From NCBI GenBank assembly GCA_012517905.1, contig JAAYUE010000045.1, forward strand, positions 1 through 42,184: DNA of 42,184 bases, read 5' to 3'. The DNA comes from Clostridiales bacterium (GTDB lineage: Bacteria > Bacillota > Clostridia > Christensenellales > CAG-138). Below, piece after piece: positions 1-7,782 of this stretch. Made by a program: the position numbers and the translations under genes. Numbering within the stretch: position 1 is the stretch's first letter; the number at the start of each line of letters is the position of its first letter. The notes beneath the pieces were generated by a model that saw only the letters and a program-made list of their open reading frames with translations, made no database searches and was not told where the DNA came from.

Positions 1-2
1 AC

Positions 3-596
3 AGGGCATTCACGGCGACCTGGTCCGACCCGCTGACGTATACGGTTACGTACTTCGTAACCGGAGGCACCCAGAGCGGACTTGACGGCGCGACGCCCTA
101 TGCGGTTTACACCGGCGTTGCATATGGCACCGCGGTGCCGATTCCCGACGATCCCGCCCAGACCGACTACACGTTTGACGGGTGGACGAACGTCATCCCC
201 GCGACGATGCCGGATGGCAATCTGACCATCTACGGCACGATGACCTATGTGAGCCGTGCGATTGAAACCATCGACGAAGCGCCGGTTCCGTTGGCGGCGC
301 CGACCTGGGCCCTGCTGAACCTGCTCTTTGCCGCCGCCGCTGTAGTAGCCTCGGCAATCCTGCTGGGCGGCTTGCTGAAGAAGAACGAGTCGCTGTCCGA
401 ACCCCGGCGCAAGAAGCGCGCGGCGATTCGCCTCTCTACGCTGCTGCCGGCCATCGGCGCCGTCGTCGCCTTCCTGCTGACGCAGAATCTGGCGAACACG
501 ATGGTGCTCACGGACCGCTGGACGCTGCTGATGGGCGCCATACTGGCGGTGCAGGCCGTGCTGACGGTGTTCGGCTTGCGGACTTCCAAGGAATGA
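3..596 (+). CDS. C-terminal end of a repeat-bearing surface protein (partial)
   Basis: The reading frame is open from the window edge, so the start lies upstream; 197 residues are visible. The first ~75 residues read like the end of an InlB-type (Listeria-Bacteroides) beta repeat: a Y-T-V-T-Y start, a Tyr/Val-rich middle and a closing Y-T-F-D-G-W. After a short linker come a hydrophobic helix (about residues 98-118), a basic stretch with KKN and RRKKR, and two more hydrophobic helices near the end. There is no LPXTG motif. This suggests a secreted or surface repeat protein held by a C-terminal membrane anchor. The three-helix tail is less usual than the single anchor helix of typical InlB-repeat proteins. 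Ligand or partner cannot be told from this fragment. Confidence 0.6.
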   Translation, partial: RAFTATWSDPLTYTVTYFVTGGTQSGLDGATPYAVYTGVAYGTAVPIPDDPAQTDYTFDGWTNVIPATMPDGNLTIYGTMTYVSRAIETIDEAPVPLAAPTWALLNLLFAAAAVVASAILLGGLLKKNESLSEPRRKKRAAIRLSTLLPAIGAVVAFLLTQNLANTMVLTDRWTLLMGAILAVQAVLTVFGLRTSKE

Positions 597-620
597 GCTG
601 AACCTGACAAATAAGCGGCG

Positions 621-648
621 AGGGGGCGTTCGGCAACGAACGCCCCCT
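621..648 (+). terminator. hairpin terminator after the surface protein
   Basis: A perfect 12-bp stem closes on a GCAA tetraloop 25 bases after the stop codon. The usual T-run is missing (GTTCG follows), so it may act as an mRNA 3' stabiliser or a weak terminator. Confidence 0.6.
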
Positions 649-694
649 GTTCGTACCCGGGGCAAAAAATGCGACGCGCTCTGCGACGGCGCGG

Positions 695-724
695 TTGCCA
701 GCCCGGCGCGAAAGCGTGTAAAAT
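695..724 (+). promoter_or_regulatory. promoter of the HD-domain gene
   Basis: TTGCCA (695-700), 18 bases, TAAAAT (719-724), about 34 bases before the start codon. Confidence 0.5.
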
Positions 725-757
725 AGCAGCAAACGACACAAAAGCGAGGGAAACGAA

Positions 758-1261
758 ATGCGGATTGGAGACGTCGCAAACGCGATGATCGCATATAACG
801 CCGGAGATGCGCGGCGGGTCAACCACCTGCTCAAGGTATACGGGTTTGCCAAGGTGATCGGCGAGCGCGAAGGACTGGACGCGCGCACGCAGGAGACCCT
901 TGAAATCGCCGCGCTGACGCACGACATCGGCATTCGCAACAGCGAGCGGAAATATGGCAGCTGCAGCGGCGAACACCAGCAGATCGAGGGCCCGCCGGAG
1001 GCGGAGCGCATGCTCGGCGTGCTGGGCGCGGAGCGCGGGATGATTGCCCGCGTATGCTGGCTGATTGCGCATCATCATACGTATGCCGACATACAGGGGG
1101 AGGACTATCAGATCCTCGTCGAGGCGGATTTCCTCGTCAACGCATATGAAGACTGCATGTCGCAGGACGCGATCGAAAGCGTTCGGAACAAGCTGTTTCG
1201 CACGAAGACGGGCATTTCTCTGCTGGAAACGCTCTACGGTTTCGGCGGAAAGCAGGCGTAA
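758..1261 (+). CDS. HD-domain metal-dependent phosphohydrolase
   Basis: The 167-residue protein has the HD signature A-A-L-T-H-D-I-G near residues 53-60 and a later H-H-H at about 104-106, the spacing expected for a divalent-metal phosphohydrolase site. It is a single domain with no GYP motif, signal peptide or membrane helix, so it should be a small cytosolic hydrolase acting on a nucleotide or other phosphoester; the substrate cannot be named. The ATG at 758 is chosen because GCGAGGG lies 7-12 bases upstream and the fold begins at once (MRIGDV). It sits alone between its own promoter and the ABC-F gene, which starts 67 bases later from a separate promoter. Confidence 0.75.
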   Translation: MRIGDVANAMIAYNAGDARRVNHLLKVYGFAKVIGEREGLDARTQETLEIAALTHDIGIRNSERKYGSCSGEHQQIEGPPEAERMLGVLGAERGMIARVCWLIAHHHTYADIQGEDYQILVEADFLVNAYEDCMSQDAIESVRNKLFRTKTGISLLETLYGFGGKQA

Positions 1262-1284
1262 CGCTATGCTTTTTTCGCCCGATA

Positions 1285-1293
1285 TGGTATGAT
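1285..1293 (+). promoter_or_regulatory. extended -10 promoter of the ABC-F gene
   Basis: TGG directly before TATGAT (1288-1293) makes an extended -10; no good -35 is seen. The start codon is 36 bases downstream. Confidence 0.45.
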
Positions 1294-1328
1294 AGCGGTT
1301 GTTTTACAGGAAAGCAGGGTGAATTTTC

Positions 1329-2942
1329 ATGATCAGCGCACATAACGTATCCCTCCAGTTCGGCGGCAGGCCGCTGTTTGAGCACGTGGACGTGCAGTTT
1401 ACAAACGGCAACTGCTATGGTCTCATCGGCGCGAACGGAACGGGAAAATCGACGTTTCTCAAGATACTCTCCGGCGAGATCGAGCCGAACAAGGGCGAAA
1501 TCTCCGTCACGCCCGGCGAGCGCATCGCCGTGCTGCGGCAGGACCACTACGCTTTCGACCGCTTTACGGTCATGGATACGGTCATCATGGGCTATGAACG
1601 GCTGTATGAGATCATGCAGTTGAAAGAGGAGCTCTATGCCAAGCCGGACTTTGACGACGCGGACGGCATCCGCCTGGCGGAGCTCGAGGGCGAGTTTGCC
1701 GAGCGGGACGGCTGGAGCGCGGAGTCGGACGTGGAGATCCTGCTCAACGGCCTCGGCGTGCCCGCCGAGCTGCAGAGAGCGCCCATGGCGGAGCTGGACG
1801 GACCCAACAAGGTGAAAGTGCTGCTCGCGCAGGCGCTGTTTGCCAAGCCGAATATCCTGCTGCTGGACGAGCCGACGAACAACCTCGACATCTACGCCAT
1901 CCGCTGGCTTGAAGAGTTTCTGCTGGACTTTCCGAATACGGTCATCGTGGTCTCCCACGACCGCCATTTTCTGAACAAGGTCTGCACGCACATCGTGGAC
2001 ATCGACTACGGCAAAATTCAGATGTACGTCGGTAACTACGATTTCTGGTATGAATACACGCAGCTCGCCGCGCGGCAGGAAAAGGACAAGCGCAAGCAAA
2101 ACGAGCAGAAGGCGAAGGAACTGCAGGAGTTCATCATGCGCTTCAGCGCGAACGCCTCCAAATCCAAGCAGGCGACCTCGCGCAAGAAGATGCTCGACAA
2201 CCTCGACATGGGCAACTTCGCGCCGTCCTCGCGGCGCTATCCGTTCATCCACTTCAAGCCCGATCGCGAGGTGGGAAACGACGTCCTCGCGGTCACGGGA
2301 CTGACGAAGACCGTCGGCGGGCGCAAGGTGCTCGACAACGTGAATTTCATCGTCGACCGCACGGATAAGATCGCGTTTGTCGGCGAGGACGAGCTGGCGC
2401 GCACAACGCTGTTTCAGATTTTGATGGGCGAGCTCGAACCGGACGCGGGCAGCTACAAGTGGGGTGTGACAACCACACAGTCCTACCTGCCGAGCGACAA
2501 TTCGGCATATTTCGACGGGGTGACGTATTCGCTTGTCGATTGGCTGCGGCAGTTTTCCAAGGATCAATATGAGACGACCATCCGCGGTTGGCTCGGGCGG
2601 CTGCTCTTCTCCGGCGAGGAGGCGCTCAAAGAGGCGCGCGTGCTCTCCGGCGGCGAGAAAAACCGCTGCATGCTGGCCAAGATGATGCTCTCCGGCGCAA
2701 ACGTACTCATCCTCGACGAGCCGACGAACCACCTCGACCTAGAGGCCATCACCGCGCTCAACGAGGGGATGACGGAGTTTACCGGCGTCATGCTGTTTAC
2801 TTCGCACGACCATCAGGTGACGCAGACGGTCGCCAACCGTATCCTTGAGATTTTGCCTGGCGGCGTAATCGACAAGCGCGAAAACTATGACGAGTATATC
2901 GAGAACGAGGATGTGAAACGGTTGCGGGAGCAGTGGTCGTGA
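1329..2942 (+). CDS. ybiT: ABC-F family ATPase, YbiT type
   Basis: The 537-residue protein has two ABC ATPase domains and no membrane helices, as in ABC-F proteins that act on ribosomes rather than in transport. Domain 1 has Walker A GANGTGKS (about 37-44), Walker B ILLLDEPTNNLD and H-switch VVSHDRHF. The linker holds the charged coil followed by RFSANASKSKQATSR, a hallmark of the YbiT branch. Domain 2 has a normal signature (LSGGEKNR) and Walker B (ILDEPTNHLD), but its Walker A reads GEDELARTT: the invariant lysine is missing. The domain 1 signature is also altered (LDGPNKVKV in place of LSGGE). Active sites of paired ABC domains combine Walker A of one with the signature of the other, so both changes fall on the same composite site, leaving one probably active site. 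From memory, Firmicutes YkpA-type relatives show similar decay; this needs an alignment. Cellular role unknown. Confidence 0.85.
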   Translation: MISAHNVSLQFGGRPLFEHVDVQFTNGNCYGLIGANGTGKSTFLKILSGEIEPNKGEISVTPGERIAVLRQDHYAFDRFTVMDTVIMGYERLYEIMQLKEELYAKPDFDDADGIRLAELEGEFAERDGWSAESDVEILLNGLGVPAELQRAPMAELDGPNKVKVLLAQALFAKPNILLLDEPTNNLDIYAIRWLEEFLLDFPNTVIVVSHDRHFLNKVCTHIVDIDYGKIQMYVGNYDFWYEYTQLAARQEKDKRKQNEQKAKELQEFIMRFSANASKSKQATSRKKMLDNLDMGNFAPSSRRYPFIHFKPDREVGNDVLAVTGLTKTVGGRKVLDNVNFIVDRTDKIAFVGEDELARTTLFQILMGELEPDAGSYKWGVTTTQSYLPSDNSAYFDGVTYSLVDWLRQFSKDQYETTIRGWLGRLLFSGEEALKEARVLSGGEKNRCMLAKMMLSGANVLILDEPTNHLDLEAITALNEGMTEFTGVMLFTSHDHQVTQTVANRILEILPGGVIDKRENYDEYIENEDVKRLREQWS

Positions 2943-2957
2943 GTGGGGGACAGCCGC

Positions 2958-3476
2958 ATGAATGAAATCATCGTTTACGGAACCTGCTATGGTTCGGCAA
3001 AACAATATGCGGACGAACTGAGCTGCCGCACCGGTGCAAAGTGTGTTTCCTGTGAAGATGCAGGCGGCCTTTCTTCTTATGATAAGATTGTCTACATCGG
3101 CTCGCTTTATGCCGGGGGCGTTCTTGGCATGAAAACGACGCTCGGAACACTGAAGAACTGGGAGAGCAAACAGATCGTCATCGCGACGGTCGGGCTTGCG
3201 GACACGACGGACGAGGAGAACGTCCGCAATATCCGCGCCGCGATGAAGCGGCAGCTGCCCGCGGGCATGATGGAGCATGCGCGGCTCGTGCATCTGCGCG
3301 GCGGAATCGATTACTCCCGTCTCTCCGCCAAGCACAAGTTTATGATGAAGCTGCTGTATGAAAAGGTGAAGAAACAACCGCCGGAGAAACAGACCGCTGA
3401 TACGCGTGCCATGATCGACACCTATGGTCAGGTGGTCGACTTTGTGGATCTGTCGCGCGTGGACGAGCTGCTGTAA
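2958..3476 (+). CDS. flavodoxin-domain protein (HemG-like)
   Basis: The 172-residue protein opens with a beta strand and FMN phosphate-binding loop, IIVYGTCYGSAKQYADEL, then K-I-V-Y-I-G-S-L-Y-A-G and a third strand with IATVGLAD. This is the flavodoxin order seen in stand-alone redox flavoproteins and HemG-type proteins. The ATG at 2958 is preferred over an in-frame GTG at 2943 because GGGGA lies 7 bases before it and the fold starts immediately. It begins 15 bases after the ABC-F stop, so the two are probably co-transcribed. The redox partner is unknown. Confidence 0.7.
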   Translation: MNEIIVYGTCYGSAKQYADELSCRTGAKCVSCEDAGGLSSYDKIVYIGSLYAGGVLGMKTTLGTLKNWESKQIVIATVGLADTTDEENVRNIRAAMKRQLPAGMMEHARLVHLRGGIDYSRLSAKHKFMMKLLYEKVKKQPPEKQTADTRAMIDTYGQVVDFVDLSRVDELL

Positions 3477-3494
3477 AAATGAATTAAAACAAAA

Positions 3495-3521
3495 CGTCCC
3501 GTCGGGGTTTCCGGCGGGATG
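3495..3521. terminator. bidirectional terminator between convergent genes
   Basis: An 11-bp stem (two G-T pairs) is flanked by A-rich bases on the left and a T-rich stretch on the right, serving the flavodoxin gene and the minus-strand anti-sigma gene. Confidence 0.75.
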
Positions 3522-3535
3522 TTTGCGTTTTGGGG

Positions 3536-5014
3536 TTAGCTCTTTGGAATCGGGACAGTGATTTCGACCAGAGGAGAAAAGTTTGTCTGGGCCTTATCCG
3601 TTGATTGACCATTTGTCACCGTATACACCTCGCCGGCGATTTGATTCGTTCCGTTCAGCATTTCATTGTATACGTGGATGAGTTTAAGAACTACCGACTG
3701 CGTGGTTTCATATTGATCCGGGTATATGGGAAGCGTGTAGCGCTGTTCGCCGATTCCCCAACTATCTGGTCTCGGGGCCTCGGAAACAAACACTCCGTTG
3801 ATGTACATGTCGGCAACATTTCCAATTTTGTGATAAGTATTCTGGATGCTTCGATTGGAAGAGCGAAGCAACGCATTGACCATATTGTCAGTCCAGTTAC
3901 TTGGCGCGGAAGCAAGCGTGAGTACAACGCTGATCCCGGTCGGTAGATACTCGTACTCCGCATGCAGAACAACCCCGTTCAGAGAAACTTTTTGTGTGCT
4001 GATTGTCCAGCTCGTAATGGAACCATCCTCTGCGAAAATCATGTTATCCACCGTAAGATAGGTTTCGCCCAAAAGCGGAATATCGCCCTCCTGCAGTTCC
4101 GCCGACTGCGTATTTCCCTTGGTCGTGTCAAACGTGAACGTGTGCGTGAGGATCGCGACCGTCGCGCCATAGTTCATCGCGTCGTTTTCGCAAATACGAA
4201 TGTTTTGCGTGATGGTCAGGATGCCGTCGGGGAGCGGTTGCGTCGGGTCGATATCAAAGTCCGAATACAGCACGACATGGTCAGCGCCGGCGAGCACCGT
4301 TTCATCTTGAATCGGCGTGATGCCGTGTCCGCTGACTTGCAGCGGATATACGGTTGGATCGCCCTCCACAGTATAGGTGACGTCGTCCATCAGCGCGTCT
4401 ACGGAGAGCTTGCTACCGGCGTTGTCGCCAAAGCCGTCCATAAACTCGCGTACGTGTTCGTTTGCCGTATAGAGATTGGTGTTCCAGATGAGCTGGTTGC
4501 CGTCGTAGAGCACCTCCGCAATCTCCGGGCGAATCTCCCGCAGCCAACCCCAGTTTTCCTCCGAAAACGGCGCGTAACCGTTTTCCGCGCGAAAATCGAC
4601 ATATTGCTGCGGGTCCGGCAGATCCGGCATCAGCGTGATCGTATAGTCGCCGTCTTTTGGCGCGGCGGCGGCGATGGCTTCGTCGATGGAGGGGACGGGC
4701 GTACGAGCCGCGGGGTCTTCGCTCATATAGCGGCCGGGCGTAAATACTCGGCCGATAAAGTCCGATACCGCCTGCGCGGCCTTCGGAAATGCGACAAAGA
4801 ACATCACCAGCATCAGCAGACTGGCGGCGAGCGGAACCAGCGTTCGTATCAACCGGCTGCGTCTTGCCCGCCTTGGCGCGACGGCTTTCAATACGCTGTT
4901 CCGAATGCGGCGGTTGACCGCGCCTCCGAGCGGCAACGCTTCAAACGAGTCGATCAGTCGATCCGTTTGATCGACCGTGAGATTGGAAAATGCAATTCTC
5001 CGTTCATTTCGCAT
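3536..5014 (-). CDS. membrane anti-sigma factor-like protein (DUF4179-like)
   Basis: The 492-residue protein has a short cytosolic N-terminus (about 55 residues, rich in Arg), one transmembrane helix (about 57-80, LAASLLMLVMFFVAF) and a large outer domain. The layout and the AVSDFIGRVFTPG stretch after the helix resemble DUF4179-type anti-sigma factors of Clostridia. It overlaps the sigma gene by 11 bases and its start has GGAGG 8 bases upstream, so the pair is translationally coupled. Known logic for such pairs: the N-terminus holds the sigma factor at the membrane until an outside signal releases it. The outer domain (about 400 residues) has no motif I recognise. A role in sensing envelope conditions is inference. 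Confidence 0.7.
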   Translation of the reverse strand: MRNERRIAFSNLTVDQTDRLIDSFEALPLGGAVNRRIRNSVLKAVAPRRARRSRLIRTLVPLAASLLMLVMFFVAFPKAAQAVSDFIGRVFTPGRYMSEDPAARTPVPSIDEAIAAAAPKDGDYTITLMPDLPDPQQYVDFRAENGYAPFSEENWGWLREIRPEIAEVLYDGNQLIWNTNLYTANEHVREFMDGFGDNAGSKLSVDALMDDVTYTVEGDPTVYPLQVSGHGITPIQDETVLAGADHVVLYSDFDIDPTQPLPDGILTITQNIRICENDAMNYGATVAILTHTFTFDTTKGNTQSAELQEGDIPLLGETYLTVDNMIFAEDGSITSWTISTQKVSLNGVVLHAEYEYLPTGISVVLTLASAPSNWTDNMVNALLRSSNRSIQNTYHKIGNVADMYINGVFVSEAPRPDSWGIGEQRYTLPIYPDQYETTQSVVLKLIHVYNEMLNGTNQIAGEVYTVTNGQSTDKAQTNFSPLVEITVPIPKS

Positions 5015-5546
5015 GGATTAAACCTCCTTCCATAAGGCGTTTGAGTTTTTTCAGCGCCCGGTGCAGCCGCTGATCGACCGCGCTGTCCTTGAGCCCCGTG
5101 ACTTTGGCGAGCTCTTTCGTCTTTAACCCGAAGTAGTAGCGGCCGACGACGATCGTACTGTCCGGCTCGCCGAGCGCGAGAACGCGCTCAATCAGCAGCT
5201 CGTTGTCGATTTGGTTGAGCGCCATGACCTCGGTCAACTCCGAGGCGGGCGTAAAGTCGTCCAGCTCGACGACGCGCGCTCTGGTCTGCCGCTTCAGCCG
5301 GTCGATCGCGAGGTTCCTCGCCGTTGCGCAGAGATACGCTTTGACGGAACCCTGCGAGAAATCCAGCCGGTCGCGGTTGTTGTAGACCGCAAGAAACGCG
5401 TCGCTGACGCATTCTTCGATTTCTTCGTGAGAGGTACGTCCCAATATCGCCGCCGCCGCGTGGTAGACAAGGCCGGCGTATGCGCGCAGCATCCATTCCA
5501 GCGCGCGCTCCGGATCACGCTTCAGCAGTCTGGTGACAGCATCCAT
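5004..5546 (-). CDS. ECF-type sigma-70 family sigma factor
   Basis: The 180-residue protein has region 2 (EECVSDAFLAVYNNRDRLD, then AYLCATARNLAIDRLKRQ) and region 4 (VVGRYYFGLKTKELA, then DSAVDQRLHRALKKLKRL), joined by a short linker and lacking regions 1 and 3, as in ECF factors. It directs RNA polymerase to a regulon that is not visible here. Start: ATG with CAGGAGG 7 bases upstream. It is the first gene of a two-gene operon with its presumed anti-sigma factor. The divergent region (5547-5710) also feeds the membrane protein at 5711; no clear -35/-10 pair for the minus direction was found, which would fit auto-activation from an ECF-type promoter. Confidence 0.85.
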   Translation of the reverse strand: MDAVTRLLKRDPERALEWMLRAYAGLVYHAAAAILGRTSHEEIEECVSDAFLAVYNNRDRLDFSQGSVKAYLCATARNLAIDRLKRQTRARVVELDDFTPASELTEVMALNQIDNELLIERVLALGEPDSTIVVGRYYFGLKTKELAKVTGLKDSAVDQRLHRALKKLKRLMEGGLIHAK

Positions 5547-5710
5547 GATCGAACCTCCTGATCGGATTGAGAATCCTCACTCAATATATCTATCTTAGCG
5601 GCAAAAATCTGACACGGACAGCAAATCATTTGAAAAATATAACCGACCGCTTGCGTGCGGCGGCAAGAAGTGTTAGGGTGGTTACAACACCATAGAAAAG
5701 AGGAAGGCAT

Positions 5711-6118
5711 ATGACGCTGTTAGGCAGGGCGCTGGGCATCATCACGGCGGTTCTTTACGGGATTGCGATCCTGAACTTCTTTATCAAGTGGGGCAACCGC
5801 AAGTGGGTCATGAAACTGCCGAAAGAGAGCGCTTTTCGCGGCGAGTACCAGACCGTCATGAAGTTTCTTGTCAAGAACCATCGTTTCTTCGGCCTCGGCG
5901 CGGCGGTCGTGATGGTGGCGCACGTCACGCTGCAGATCCTGTTCCAATGGGTGTCCGTTACGGGCCTCGTCGCCGCGGGGATTGCGGTCGTTACGATCAT
6001 TCTCGGCGGTATCATGTTCAAGGCGAAAAAGCGCACGCCCGCGATGCTCTGGGCGCATCGAAGCGCGGTGATCGCGCTGGTAATCGCGGCTGCGATACAT
6101 ATTATCACGCGCAGATAA
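5711..6118 (+). CDS. small four-helix membrane protein, putative di-heme b cytochrome
   Basis: The 135-residue protein is nearly all membrane: helices at about 5-26, 57-80, 83-103 and 113-132. Its only histidines are H57, H71, H116 and H130, giving two H-X13-H pairs on helices 2 and 4, which run parallel. This is the arrangement that binds two stacked b-hemes in ferric reductase and NADPH oxidase membrane domains. Those domains have six helices and about 200 residues, so this would be a minimal version. The flavodoxin 38 bases downstream could be its cytosolic electron donor or acceptor. AGAGGAAGG lies 5-10 bases before the ATG. The heme role is inference from spacing. Confidence 0.6.
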   Translation: MTLLGRALGIITAVLYGIAILNFFIKWGNRKWVMKLPKESAFRGEYQTVMKFLVKNHRFFGLGAAVVMVAHVTLQILFQWVSVTGLVAAGIAVVTIILGGIMFKAKKRTPAMLWAHRSAVIALVIAAAIHIITRR

Positions 6119-6156
6119 AAGCGCGCATCAACCGATAGAAACGAGGCGTATCAACA

Positions 6157-6609
6157 GTGAAAAAGGCGATTTTATTCTGCTATTCCATTCATCACGGCAA
6201 CACGAGAAAAATCGTGGACGCCGTAGCCGAACGGCTTCCGGTCCGCGTGGTCGGCGTGCCGGTGCGCGAGGAGATCGATCTTGGCGAATACGATATCGTG
6301 GGGTTCGCCTCAGGCATCTATATGCACGTGATCGGCAAACCGATGACCGCGCTGATCGACTCGCTGGACGGGCTTGAACAAAAGGATTGCTTTACGATGT
6401 ACACCTGCGGCGCGCCGGGCAACGGATTTGACGCGGCTGCGCAGGACCCCGTGAAAGCGAAGTGCGCTCGGTACCTGGGCAATTGGCACTGCCGCGGGTT
6501 CGACACCTACGGCCCCTTTAAGCTAATTGGCGGGCTCGCAAAAGGGCGTCCGAACCAGTCGGACATCGAAAAAGCGGTAAAGTTCGTCCGGTCGCTGCTG
6601 GAGCAATAA
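6157..6609 (+). CDS. flavodoxin
   Basis: The 150-residue protein has the FMN phosphate loop YSIHHGNTRKI near residues 9-19, then YDIVGFASGIYMHVIGK and FTMYTCGAPGNG, matching a long-chain flavodoxin fold. The start is GTG at 6157, with GAGG about 11 bases upstream; no better in-frame ATG precedes the first strand. It follows the putative di-heme membrane protein by 38 bases with no terminator between, so the two are probably one operon. A role as soluble electron carrier for that protein is inference. Confidence 0.8.
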   Translation: MKKAILFCYSIHHGNTRKIVDAVAERLPVRVVGVPVREEIDLGEYDIVGFASGIYMHVIGKPMTALIDSLDGLEQKDCFTMYTCGAPGNGFDAAAQDPVKAKCARYLGNWHCRGFDTYGPFKLIGGLAKGRPNQSDIEKAVKFVRSLLEQ

Positions 6610-6622
6610 AAACAGAGGATGA

Positions 6623-6650
6623 AAAGCGCGCGGAGCACTCCGCGCGCTTT
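6623..6650 (+). terminator. terminator after flavodoxin
   Basis: A 13-bp perfect palindrome (AAAGCGCGCGGAG with its complement) closes on a very short loop and ends in TTT, 14 bases after the stop codon. Confidence 0.7.
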
Positions 6651-6682
6651 GCGCGTTGCGGGGTCGATAAACATGTGATTCG

Positions 6683-6732
6683 TGTAAAACGGGTGCTGTA
6701 ATTTGTAAATTTTGCCGGTTTCATGTAAATTT
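6683..6732 (+). repeat. three phased TGTAAA direct repeats
   Basis: TGTAAA occurs at 6683, 6704 and 6724, spaced 21 and 20 bases (two helix turns); the last two extend to TGTAAATTT. They lie upstream of a TATATT (6759-6764) that could be a -10 for the next gene. Possible binding sites for a regulator; none is identified. Confidence 0.4.
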
Positions 6733-6866
6733 CAGGTCGTTTTACGGCTGTTTTATGTTATATTGAACATGCGATTCACACCGCTTTTACAACGATTCGG
6801 ATGCCGGACGGCGGGAGCGAACGGATTTCCTCCTGCTTGACGTATATCCACGAAGGAGTGTGGCGA

Positions 6867-7448
6867 TTGGAAAAACCGGTCCTCGTGAAGTGTCATCTTT
6901 GCGGCGCTACGGCGCAGAGCGCCTTTGCTTACGCGCTCTTTTCCGAGCGCGAGAAGTATCTCGGCGTGATCTATCGCGGCGTATGCAAAGAATGCCTCGA
7001 TCAATACATCGACCGGATTAAAACCGCCAGACGCGGCAGGGCGGAGGGCCTGATCTGGCTTGCCATGTTCCTGCCTGCGGGGGTTCTGCTTGCGCTGCTG
7101 GCGCAGCAGGCCGCCTTTCGGGCGTCCGGATATGCGCTTGTCGCGCTTGCGTTCCTGCTGCTGACGGGGTCTCGCCTGCAGCAGCTCGGCGAGGCAAAGC
7201 GTGCAAGGCGCGCCGGCGACGCGGAGAACGAGGCGAAATACGGCGAACAGATCTGCCGAGAGGACGCGCGCCACACAAGCCGCAGGGCGAAGCTGATTCC
7301 GCTGCGCCCGGAGTATGCGGAGGAAGGCTTCAGCGCATCCCGCATCGGCGAAGAAAACGGGATTTCATCCGCGGCGGCGGAAACGGTCAAGACGGCCGCG
7401 TCCCAAGTCCTCGCCAACCTGCCCGGCGGAACGGCCGCGCTCCCGTAA
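6867..7448 (+). CDS. zinc-ribbon membrane protein of unknown function
   Basis: I do not recognise the family. From a TTG start at 6867 (GAAGGAG 9 bases upstream) the product is 193 residues: a CxxC pair near the start (CHLCG) and a second about 40 residues on (CKEC) that together look like a zinc ribbon, then two close hydrophobic helices (about 65-105), then a charged tail with many Arg and Glu. Both termini should face the cytosol. The in-frame ATG at 6801 has no ribosome site and would add 22 unpatterned residues. It precedes the tungstate-type importer, but a promoter at 7459 separates them. Confidence 0.55.
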   Translation: MEKPVLVKCHLCGATAQSAFAYALFSEREKYLGVIYRGVCKECLDQYIDRIKTARRGRAEGLIWLAMFLPAGVLLALLAQQAAFRASGYALVALAFLLLTGSRLQQLGEAKRARRAGDAENEAKYGEQICREDARHTSRRAKLIPLRPEYAEEGFSASRIGEENGISSAAAETVKTAASQVLANLPGGTAALP

Positions 7449-7458
7449 CCGGGCTGAA

Positions 7459-7487
7459 TTGACAAGCCAGGTTTGTTGTGGAATAAT
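7459..7487 (+). promoter_or_regulatory. promoter of the tupABC operon
   Basis: TTGACA (7459-7464), 17 bases, AATAAT (7482-7487). Transcription would begin near 7494, leaving a leader of about 290 bases before the tupA start. Confidence 0.65.
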
Positions 7488-7491
7488 ATAG

Positions 7492-7782
7492 CCGATCGCG
7501 AACCCGATCGGAACCTTCCAATATCCGGCCCAATCCTTTGCCGCCATGATAGCGCGCCGAGCGGACAGCCGGTTTTTTCATACGTCGGGTATCTCGAATC
7601 ACACAGGGAAAATCTCCGAGCTGTCGCGACCGATATCCGGTGGCCGCGGCGGCCGAAGGGTACGGCTGGAAACGGACGTGCCTGCCATGATTGCGAAGGG
7701 GATTTCATATTTCGACCCGTCGGGTCAGGCGCTTTGGCCGGGAGCCGTGCGATTTTCCTTGTCAAAAAAAGGAGCTGAAACT
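7492..7782 (+). promoter_or_regulatory. long structured leader; candidate Moco/Tuco-type riboswitch core at 7607-7705
   Basis: This gene-free stretch of about 330 bases is the 5' leader of tupABC. A stem can form between AAATCTCC (7610-7617) and GGGGATTT (7698-7705); inside lie CTCCGAGC, GGAAACGGACGTGCCT and GCGAAGGGG, strings that resemble, from memory, the conserved core of the Moco RNA family. A competing pairing exists: GGAAAATC (7607-7614) is fully complementary to GATTTTCC (7751-7758), just before the ribosome site AAAGGAG. A GACCC/GGGTC hairpin sits at 7714-7726. Moco/Tuco riboswitches are known upstream of molybdate and tungstate genes. The family call is uncertain; the long leader and the alternative pairings are direct readings. 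Confidence 0.45.
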
